Positions 1 to 5,216 of a stretch of 5,834 nucleotides of DNA are shown piece by piece. Positions within the stretch are counted from its first letter, which is position 1; each line of letters begins with the position of its first letter. The stretch comes from Ghiorsea sp. Its GTDB lineage: Bacteria; Pseudomonadota; Zetaproteobacteria; Mariprofundales; Mariprofundaceae. The notes beneath the pieces are model-generated. The model searched no databases and was not told the origin of the DNA. It saw only the letters and a list, made by a program, of their open reading frames with translations. The DNA lies in contig JALUHL010000018.1 of the NCBI GenBank assembly GCA_027053695.1, forward strand, positions 1-5,834. Direction: 5' to 3'. A program made the translations under genes and the position numbers.

Positions 1-14
1 TCAATTGTAGGTGT

Positions 15-176
15 TTATGCTAAAGAAGCCTCTTGTTTAAGTGCTTGTCTTAGGCGTTTATTCATGGCTCTTTTTAGCCTTCTTTTTTCATGGGTATGGA
101 AGCTGTGTGCTTGTTTAAATTCGGTGGTGACCAAGGTTCTTTCTTTTGCTGTAATCCGTTGATGTCTTCCTAGCAT
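15..176 (-). CDS. Small very basic hypothetical protein, 53 aa
   Basis: I do not recognise this protein. The frame runs from an ATG at 176 to a TAA at 17-15. The start is chosen because an AAAGGAG ribosome binding site lies 8 nt upstream. The product is strongly basic: 8 Arg, 6 Lys and 4 His against only 4 Glu, a net charge near +10. The second half (about residues 29-50) is rich in Arg, Lys, Leu, Ala and Gln and looks like a charged helix, beginning HEKRRLKRAMNKRLRQAL. There is no signal peptide, membrane segment or cysteine. Such composition suits a nucleic-acid or ribosome-binding small protein, but that is inference from charge only. It is transcribed away from the ASCH gene across a 135-nt shared upstream region. 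A chance ORF is the main alternative; the well-placed ribosome site argues against that. Confidence 0.5.
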   Translation of the reverse strand: MLGRHQRITAKERTLVTTEFKQAHSFHTHEKRRLKRAMNKRLRQALKQEASLA

Positions 177-184
177 TGAACATT

Positions 185-191
185 CTCCTTT
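185..191 (-). promoter_or_regulatory. Shine-Dalgarno site of the small basic ORF
   Basis: The minus strand reads AAAGGAG here, 8 nt before the ATG at 176. This is close to the ideal site and spacing. A second ATG at 183-181 is too near the site and opens only a 22-codon frame, so the site selects the ATG at 176. Confidence 0.55.
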
Positions 192-311
192 GTCTTTAAT
201 CTTGCTCAGCGAGCGATTTATCTTCTATCATAAAGCGAACAAAATAGCAATACTTTTTTACATTTCCTTATATATATCATAGACTTGAAGCATTGCGTAA
301 AAGAGGTTTAT
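192..311. promoter_or_regulatory. Divergent AT-rich upstream region between the small ORF and the ASCH gene
   Basis: This non-coding stretch must drive the divergent genes on both sides. On the plus strand TTTACA (257-262) is followed 17 nt later by TAGACT (280-285), a modest sigma-70-like pair; TATCAT (275-280) is a better -10 match but sits too close to that -35. On the minus strand TATGAT (232-227) matches a -10 at five of six bases but has no good -35; TTGCTA (250-245) pairs instead with the weaker TAGAAG (227-222) at 17 nt. A tiny inverted repeat GCTC-AGC-GAGC lies at 204-214. The AT-rich run TATATATAT at 269-277 is the most promoter-like part. The assignment is by position and composition; the exact hexamers are uncertain. 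Confidence 0.35.
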
Positions 312-641
312 ATGAGCGATTACCCAGAAAAAACATGCAGTATTGATCGGTTGGTGCGCCATCCTAAGCTGGTGCAAGCTGCTCTTGCTGGGCAAAAGAC
401 ACAGCAGCGTAGGGATGGTGTGTATGCTTATCCGGGTGAGACCTTTGAATTGGACGGTATCACGTTTGAAATGACCGATTTAAGGCGGGAAACGCTGGGT
501 GAGATGAATGATGAAAGCGCCCAAGCGGAGGGTTATCCATCCTTGGCTATGTATAAAAACCTTATCTTGAATATGCATAAAGGTATGAGCTGGCAAGACG
601 ATGCGCCTGTGTGGGTGCATTGTTTTCAGCGCAAAGCATGA
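312..641 (+). CDS. ASCH-domain (PUA-like fold) small protein, 109 aa
   Basis: The product resembles the ASCH family, a PUA-like beta-barrel fold linked to RNA binding; one member, E. coli YqfB, is an N4-acetylcytidine amidohydrolase of about 103 aa. Seen here: the family's typical G-x-K-T motif at residues 27-34 (GQKTQQRR), a beta-rich middle (about 38-60), a helical segment with LGEMNDESAQAEGYPSL (about 62-79), and the closing strand PVWVHCF (99-105). Aligned by eye with YqfB, Lys29 matches the catalytic Lys21 but Gln32 stands where YqfB has Thr24, so the same reaction should not be assumed. The start is the ATG at 312, preceded by AAGAGG at 301-306; an in-frame TTG at 285 lacks a comparable site. 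The stop lies 10 nt before the glycerate kinase ATG, so the two are probably co-transcribed. The domain call is fairly firm; the function is unknown. Confidence 0.7.
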   Translation: MSDYPEKTCSIDRLVRHPKLVQAALAGQKTQQRRDGVYAYPGETFELDGITFEMTDLRRETLGEMNDESAQAEGYPSLAMYKNLILNMHKGMSWQDDAPVWVHCFQRKA

Positions 642-651
642 TGTATCTCTT

Positions 652-1443
652 ATGAAAAACGAGCTGGCTGCTTGGATAGAGCAACAAAAGCATGTGAAAG
701 CAACCTTGGTGGTAGGCATTGCAGGGGCGCAAGGCACGGGGAAATCAACGCTGGCTCAAGCTTTAAAGGCATCATTAAGTGATAATTATTCGGTAGCATT
801 GCTTTCACTGGATGATTTATACCTTTCTCAAAACCAGCGCACAAAACTAGCTAGATATATTCATCCATTGTTTAAAACTAGGGGTGTACCAAGCACGCAT
901 GATGTGAATTTGGGCATACACGTTTTACAACAACTCCAAGGTGAGCAGGGTGAAGTACTTTTGCCACGTTTTGATAAACGAACCGATAATCCCAAGCCGA
1001 AAGCTCTATGGCAGCGTTGCAACACACCTGTTGATATTGTGCTGTTTGAGGGGTGGTGTTTGGGGCTTGAGCCGCAAAGAAGTGATGCGCTTATCCGTCC
1101 CATCAATGCACTTGAAGCTGAAGAAGATAAAGGTGGCGTGTGGCGTAAGCAGGTGAATCATGCTTTAGCAAATGAGTATCAAACATTGTTTCAAGAGGTG
1201 GATAAGCTGATTTACCTCAAAGCTCCAAGTATGGCATCGGTTTTTTCGTGGCGAAAACAGCAAGAGCAAGATACTTTTGCACATCAACCTGCTTCTACTA
1301 TGGATGATGATGCCTTACATCGCTTCTTGGCGCATTATGAGCGTTTAACACGGCATGGCTTAGCAACAATGCCGCAAACTGCTGATGTGGTACTCACCTT
1401 GGATGAACAACATCAATGCGTAGATAGCTTTTATCGGAATTAA
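652..1443 (+). CDS. D-glycerate 3-kinase, plant GLYK / yeast Tda10 type P-loop kinase
   Basis: This cytoplasmic ATP-dependent kinase most likely turns D-glycerate into 3-phosphoglycerate, feeding glycolysis or gluconeogenesis. It is 263 aa from the chosen ATG, about normal for bacterial members. Motifs in order: Walker A GAQGTGKST at 25-33; LSLDDLYLS at 51-59, with the acidic pair Asp54-Asp55; RGVPSTHD at 77-84; LPRFDKRTDNP at 104-114; FEGWCLG at 132-138; the Asn-Ala-Leu-Glu segment with WRKQVN (151-169); and WRKQQEQ at 200-206. All are hallmarks of this family rather than of uridine or pantothenate kinases, its closest relatives. The frame is also open from an ATG at 601, which would add 17 residues and overlap the ASCH gene by 41 nt. 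I prefer 652 because the P-loop then lies at the usual short distance from the N-terminus. Neither start has a clear ribosome site, so translation may be coupled to the ASCH stop 10 nt upstream. The substrate rests on family membership only. Confidence 0.85.
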   Translation: MKNELAAWIEQQKHVKATLVVGIAGAQGTGKSTLAQALKASLSDNYSVALLSLDDLYLSQNQRTKLARYIHPLFKTRGVPSTHDVNLGIHVLQQLQGEQGEVLLPRFDKRTDNPKPKALWQRCNTPVDIVLFEGWCLGLEPQRSDALIRPINALEAEEDKGGVWRKQVNHALANEYQTLFQEVDKLIYLKAPSMASVFSWRKQQEQDTFAHQPASTMDDDALHRFLAHYERLTRHGLATMPQTADVVLTLDEQHQCVDSFYRN

Positions 1444-1742
1444 TTGCTGCGTTTGGTGATTTGAATGAGATGATAACCAAACTTGGTTTTGACAGGACCA
1501 TGCACTTCATTCAATGCGGCAGAAAAGACCACATCATTAAATTCTTTGACCATGGCGCGTTCTCTGAATGTGCCTAAATCGCCGCCTTTAGCTGAAGAAG
1601 GACAGGTAGAATGCTTGGCAGCAACTTCTGCAAAGTCTGCACCTGCTTCAATGTCTTCTTTCAGCTTTTGGCATTCTGCTTCATCAGCAACCAAGATATG
1701 ACGGGCGGAAGCCATCTTTCGTTTTTTATTCAATCCAAACAT
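1440..1742 (-). CDS. ppiC: Peptidyl-prolyl cis-trans isomerase, parvulin type (PpiC-like)
   Basis: This is a single-domain parvulin of 100 aa that catalyses cis-trans isomerisation of peptide bonds before proline. There is no signal peptide, so it should act in the cytoplasm like E. coli PpiC (93 aa), unlike periplasmic SurA or PpiD. Active-site residues known from PpiC are all present with a constant offset of seven: His15 (RHILV), Cys47 (HSTCPS), Met64, Phe68 and His91 (FGYHLI). The GGDLG turn at 53-57 is also typical. The ATG at 1742 is favoured by GAGG 5 nt upstream; an internal Met10 would give 91 residues, closer to E. coli PpiC, but its upstream sequence is poor. The first nine residues (MFGLNKKRK) are a basic extension. 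The gene converges on the glycerate kinase with a 4-nt overlap. It follows pycB on the same strand but behind a terminator, so it probably has its own promoter. Confidence 0.92.
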   Translation of the reverse strand: MFGLNKKRKMASARHILVADEAECQKLKEDIEAGADFAEVAAKHSTCPSSAKGGDLGTFRERAMVKEFNDVVFSAALNEVHGPVKTKFGYHLIQITKRSN

Positions 1743-1747
1743 AAATA

Positions 1748-1751
1748 CCTC
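1748..1751 (-). promoter_or_regulatory. Shine-Dalgarno site of ppiC
   Basis: The minus strand reads GAGG here, 5 nt before the ATG at 1742. It decides for the longer 100-residue product over the internal Met10 start, which is preceded only by an A-rich stretch ending CGAAAG. Confidence 0.5.
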
Positions 1752-1770
1752 AGCAGCGAGTTTCTTTTTC

Positions 1771-1801
1771 GCTATACCAGCGTTTAAAATGATACTTACA
1801 A
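1771..1801 (-). promoter_or_regulatory. Possible ppiC promoter (extended -10)
   Basis: The minus strand has TGG-TATAGC at 1779-1771, an extended -10 pattern (TGn followed by a four-of-six hexamer). TTGTAA at 1801-1796 could be a weak -35 at 19 nt. Transcription would begin near 1765, about 22 nt before the ATG. The -35 overlaps the end of the pycB terminator, so termination and re-initiation would sit side by side. It is weak by sequence alone but positionally sensible, because ppiC lies behind the terminator. Confidence 0.3.
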
Positions 1802-1837
1802 AAAAGCCCTGCTTGAATCACGTCCAAACAAGGCTTT
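1800..1837 (-). terminator. Rho-independent terminator of the pycAB unit
   Basis: In the minus-strand transcript the arm AAAGCCUUGUUUG (1837-1825) pairs with CAAGCAGGGCUUU (1815-1803) around a 9-nt loop. All 13 positions pair, two of them as G-U wobbles, and the stem runs into six U residues (1805-1800). Read on the plus strand the two wobbles become A-C mismatches, so the element is oriented for minus-strand transcription. It begins 20 nt after the pycB stop and ends 57 nt before the ppiC start. Confidence 0.85.
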
Positions 1838-1857
1838 ATATTGTTTATGCGCGTGAC

Positions 1858-3708
1858 TTACTCAATTTCAATCAAGCATTCATCAGGGTTGACGGTGTCA
1901 CCCTCGGCAACATAAATGGCTTTCACTGTGCCTGCAACGGGTGCATGCACAGGGTTTTCCATTTTCATAGCTTCAACAGTTACAACAGTATCCCCAGCTT
2001 CCACAGTATCACCTTCTTGGACGTTCACGGCTACAATACGACCCGGCATAGGCGTAGTCACATCACTATCATTACGGGCTTTAGGGCGCTTAGAGCCTTT
2101 GGATACTTTATCTGCATCAATGCTGCGGCCATCAAGCGTTGGTACCATTTCAGTTAATGTTTCTAAATAAACTTCTTCCAAAACATTATCAACTTTGACG
2201 TAATAGGGTTTCAAATCATCTTCGATATGACCCGTACCTTCGATTTTGATGTGGTATTCTTCACCATGGATGGTGATATTGAATTCCGTTGGCGCAAGCG
2301 CTGGTGCTGTAGCTTCGGTATCAGTCACGGTTTGCTCAACCTCTAAGGGTTCAGGGTTAAAGTTGCCCGACTCGCGCTCTTCAAAGAATTCCAAAGCAAT
2401 CGTAGGAAACATGGCATAGGATAAAACATCTTCGATAGACTTGGCGCGATCTCCCACTTCGCGGGTTAAAGCATCCAATTCATTAGGGATAAGGTCAGCA
2501 GGGCGTACAGTAATCGGCTCTTCATCACCCAAAGCTTTCTTTTGTACATCCTTGTTAATCTCACCCAAAGCTTTGCCGTACATGCCTTTAAGGTAGTCTT
2601 TGGTTTCTTCAGTAATCACTTTATATTTCTTACCAGAGACCACGTTTAACACCGCTTGCGTGCCTACGATTTGACTGGTTGGGGTGACCAACGATGGGTA
2701 GCCAAAGTCTTTGCGTACTTCTGTGATTTCATCAAGTACGGCATCCATTTTATCCAATGCGCCTTGTTCTTTAAGTTGATTGGCAAGGTTAGAAATCATG
2801 CCACCAGGAATTTGATTCACGAATACGCGGGTATCGACGCGAGTGACATCCGATTCAAAGCGCGCATATTTCTTGCGCACATCACGAAAATATGCTGCCA
2901 CATCTTGTAGTGCATCCAAATTCAAACCTGTGTCGTATTCAGTCTCAGCAAGGGCAGCAACCATAGATTCTGTTGCTGGATGCGAAGTGCCGCCTGAAAG
3001 GGGAGAAATGGCTGTATCAATAATATCACAACCTGCATGCACAGCTTCCCATTGCACCATTTCAGCGACACCTGATGTTGAATGAGAGTGCAAATGAAGT
3101 GGGATATCAATGGAAGATTTAAGCGCAGTCACCAACTCTTTGGTGGCGATTGGCGTTAACAACCCTGCCATGTCTTTGATGGCAAGGGTATCGCAGCCCA
3201 TATCTTCAAAGCCTTTGGCCAAATCCACGAAATAATCCAAGGTATGCACTGGGCTAGTGGTATAACAAATCGTGCCTTCTGCATGTTTACCATTTTCTTT
3301 GACTTGCGTGATGGCTGTGCGCACGTTGCGCAAATCATTCATGGCATCAAAGGTGCGGAACACGTCCACGCCATTGGCTGCCGCCATATCAACAAACTTG
3401 CGCACCACATCATCTGCATAATGGCGATAACCAAGCAGGTTTTGACCGCGAAGAAGCATTTGGATATTGGTATTGGGCATAGCTTTGCTTAGCTCGCGCA
3501 AACGCATCCAAGGACCTTCTTTTAAATAACGTAGGCAGGTATCAAAGGTAGCGCCTCCCCATGCTTCAACCGACCAATAGCCAATTTGGTCAATTTTTTC
3601 ACAAATGGGTAACATATCATCCAAACGCATGCGCGTGGCTAATAATGATTGGTGTCCATCGCGTAGGGCAAGTTCAGTTACCGCTATTTTTTTCTTTGTT
3701 TGCGTCAT
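1858..3708 (-). CDS. pycB: Pyruvate carboxylase subunit B (carboxyltransferase + biotin carrier; OadA-like)
   Basis: This subunit transfers the carboxyl group from biotin to pyruvate to make oxaloacetate in the cytoplasm. The N-terminal HMGL-type TIM barrel (about 8-270) carries the known metal-site residues: Asp17 in LRDGHQS, Lys178 in AIKDM (carbamylated in the family) and His207/His209 in HSHSTSG. A conserved PYC/OADA domain follows (about 290-450), then an acidic Pro/Ala/Thr-rich linker (about 451-475). The C-terminal biotinyl domain (about 548-616) has EAMKMENP with the biotinylated Lys582, 34 residues from the end. At 616 aa it has the usual length. The ATG at 3708 has AAAAGGA 7 nt upstream. 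It follows pycA by 15 nt. Annotation pipelines often call this the oxaloacetate decarboxylase alpha subunit, but no membrane beta or gamma subunit is here and a biotin carboxylase is adjacent. 2-oxoglutarate carboxylase (CfiA-like) is a less likely alternative that sequence alone cannot exclude. Confidence 0.92.
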   Translation of the reverse strand: MTQTKKKIAVTELALRDGHQSLLATRMRLDDMLPICEKIDQIGYWSVEAWGGATFDTCLRYLKEGPWMRLRELSKAMPNTNIQMLLRGQNLLGYRHYADDVVRKFVDMAAANGVDVFRTFDAMNDLRNVRTAITQVKENGKHAEGTICYTTSPVHTLDYFVDLAKGFEDMGCDTLAIKDMAGLLTPIATKELVTALKSSIDIPLHLHSHSTSGVAEMVQWEAVHAGCDIIDTAISPLSGGTSHPATESMVAALAETEYDTGLNLDALQDVAAYFRDVRKKYARFESDVTRVDTRVFVNQIPGGMISNLANQLKEQGALDKMDAVLDEITEVRKDFGYPSLVTPTSQIVGTQAVLNVVSGKKYKVITEETKDYLKGMYGKALGEINKDVQKKALGDEEPITVRPADLIPNELDALTREVGDRAKSIEDVLSYAMFPTIALEFFEERESGNFNPEPLEVEQTVTDTEATAPALAPTEFNITIHGEEYHIKIEGTGHIEDDLKPYYVKVDNVLEEVYLETLTEMVPTLDGRSIDADKVSKGSKRPKARNDSDVTTPMPGRIVAVNVQEGDTVEAGDTVVTVEAMKMENPVHAPVAGTVKAIYVAEGDTVNPDECLIEIE

Positions 3709-3723
3709 GTTTTAATCCTTTTC

Positions 3724-5142
3724 CTACAAGCCTGCATGCGCAGCAATCGCCACGCCCACAGCTGCGGCAATATCTTCACGTGCTTCAAATGGTTTATAAT
3801 CTAATAATTCAGGGTGTTGATCCATAAAGCCAGTATCAAACTGACCTGCAAGGAACACATCAGCTGCGGCAATATTTCGATAAAATGCCAATGTGGTTTT
3901 TACGCCGCGAATATCATATTCTTTTAAGGCGCGTTGAGAGCGGGTGACCGCATGCTGCCAATCCGGTGCCCAAACCGTCAGCTTAGCGCACATGGAATCA
4001 TAATGCGGCGGAATGGTATAACCCGGATAAACACAACCATCCACGCGTACACCAGGGCCACCGGGTGAATGATAGCGCGTGATGCGCCCGGGATTGGGGA
4101 AGAATCCATTTTGCGGGTCCTCTGCGTTCACACGAAATTCAATCGCACTGCCTTTATGGCTTAAATCTTCTTGTTTAAAAGGAAGCGGCTCGCCAGCGGC
4201 AATGGCAATTTGCTGGGCAACAATATCCACGCCTGTAATCGCTTCGGTGATGGTGTGCTCCACTTGCAGGCGGGTATTCATTTCCATGAAGAAGAAATCG
4301 TGGTTTTTATCCACCAAAAATTCAACGGTACCTGCATTCTCATAACCCACAGCCAAAGCTGCCTTCACAGCCACGTCGCCCATTTTGGTGCGAAGCTCTT
4401 CTGTGATATAGTTGGATGGAGCAATTTCAATCAATTTTTGATTGCGGCGCTGAATGGAGCAATCGCGCTCAAATAAATGCACACAGTTGCCATGCGAATC
4501 GGCTAAAATTTGGAATTCAATATGGCGAGGTTCAACAATGCACTTCTCCATAAACAACTCGCCATTGCCAAAAGCAGTCATGGCTTCGTTGGTGGTAAGC
4601 TCATAATTTTCAAGCACTTCAGCATCGCTATCGCAACGACGAATGCCGCGCCCACCACCGCCAGCAGCAGCTTTAAGCATCACAGGGTAGCCCATGGCTT
4701 GGGCAGTCTCTAAAGCTTCTTCAGGGCTAACCAAAGATGCTTCAGTGCCAGGAATACATGGCACACCCGCAGCAAGCATAGCTGTGCGCGCATTGGTTTT
4801 ACTGCCCATATTCTCAATGGCATCAGGGGAGGGGCCAATGTATGCAATGCCTGCATCTAGGATAGCTTGAGCAAAATCAGGGTTTTCTGAAAGGAAGCCA
4901 TAACCCGGATGAATAGCATCCACTTTGGCTTTGATGGCAATATCCACCAAGCGATGAATATTTAAATAACTTTTAACAGGGTCAGGACCAATAAGGATAG
5001 CTTTATCGGCTTTTTTAACGTGTAGGGCATGGCTATCTGGCTCAGAATATACGGCGACAGATTCAATGCCCAGCTCATTGCAAGCTCGGATAATACGAAT
5101 GGCACACTCGCCACGGTTAGCAATTAGGATGCGTTTAAACAA
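3724..5142 (-). CDS. pycA: Pyruvate carboxylase subunit A (biotin carboxylase)
   Basis: This ATP-grasp enzyme carboxylates the biotin on PycB using ATP and bicarbonate. From the chosen TTG start it is 472 aa, the normal length, and opens MFKRILIANRGE, the usual N-terminus. Residues matching those known in E. coli AccC: Lys115, Lys157, the glycine loop GGGGRG (161-166), Glu199, His207, Lys236, Glu274, Glu287, Asn289, Arg291, Gln293, Glu295 and Arg337. One AccC nucleotide-site residue, His236, is Asn234 here (QRRNQK), which I recall also in the Aquifex pyruvate carboxylase A subunit. The last 20 residues, ending HAGL, form a tail similar to that protein and unlike AccC. With pycB 15 nt downstream and no accB in sight, pyruvate carboxylase is favoured over acetyl-CoA carboxylase. 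The GTG at 5151 is rejected because the ribosome site overlaps it. Confidence 0.92.
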   Translation of the reverse strand: MFKRILIANRGECAIRIIRACNELGIESVAVYSEPDSHALHVKKADKAILIGPDPVKSYLNIHRLVDIAIKAKVDAIHPGYGFLSENPDFAQAILDAGIAYIGPSPDAIENMGSKTNARTAMLAAGVPCIPGTEASLVSPEEALETAQAMGYPVMLKAAAGGGGRGIRRCDSDAEVLENYELTTNEAMTAFGNGELFMEKCIVEPRHIEFQILADSHGNCVHLFERDCSIQRRNQKLIEIAPSNYITEELRTKMGDVAVKAALAVGYENAGTVEFLVDKNHDFFFMEMNTRLQVEHTITEAITGVDIVAQQIAIAAGEPLPFKQEDLSHKGSAIEFRVNAEDPQNGFFPNPGRITRYHSPGGPGVRVDGCVYPGYTIPPHYDSMCAKLTVWAPDWQHAVTRSQRALKEYDIRGVKTTLAFYRNIAAADVFLAGQFDTGFMDQHPELLDYKPFEAREDIAAAVGVAIAAHAGL

Positions 5143-5150
5143 CAGCTTCA

Positions 5151-5156
5151 CTCCTT
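5151..5156 (-). promoter_or_regulatory. Shine-Dalgarno site deciding a TTG start for pycA
   Basis: The minus strand reads AAGGAG at 5156-5151. It lies 8 nt before the TTG at 5142, an ideal distance. It overlaps the first base of the in-frame GTG at 5151, so that GTG cannot use it. No ATG exists near the N-terminus, so TTG is the best start. Confidence 0.7.
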
Positions 5157-5171
5157 TTCTTCGAGCGAGGC

Positions 5172-5200
5172 ATGATAGTGAAAAGTTAGCTTTTGAGCAA
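5172..5200 (-). promoter_or_regulatory. Candidate sigma-70 promoter of pycAB
   Basis: On the minus strand TTGCTC (5200-5195) is followed after exactly 17 nt by TATCAT (5177-5172), three and five matches to the consensus hexamers. Transcription would begin near 5165, leaving a leader of about 23 nt before the TTG start. The spacer contains the small inverted repeat AAAAG-CTAA-CTTTT (5194-5181), which could be a protein site or chance. No convincing terminator separates this from the upstream kinase gene, so read-through is also possible. Confidence 0.45.
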
Positions 5201-5216
5201 TGTTAAATGATGTTTT

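Noticed and set aside
115..183. Start at the ATG at 183 on the minus strand giving a 22-residue peptide
   Set aside because: The ribosome site is only one base away, too close to use, and the frame closes quickly; the ATG at 176 has ideal spacing and a longer frame.
1789..2157. A 122-codon open frame antisense to the 3' end of pycB and the terminator
   Set aside because: It lies opposite a strongly conserved gene and a terminator, has no ribosome site I would trust and shows no recognisable protein; it is a reading-frame shadow.
1858..5142. Sodium-pumping oxaloacetate decarboxylase
   Set aside because: No beta or gamma membrane subunit is present and the partner is a soluble biotin carboxylase, which fits ATP-driven carboxylation.
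5181..5194. AAAAG-CTAA-CTTTT hairpin as a terminator for the kinase gene
   Set aside because: The stem is only five mostly A-T pairs and no T-run follows it; it lies in the spacer of a better promoter candidate.
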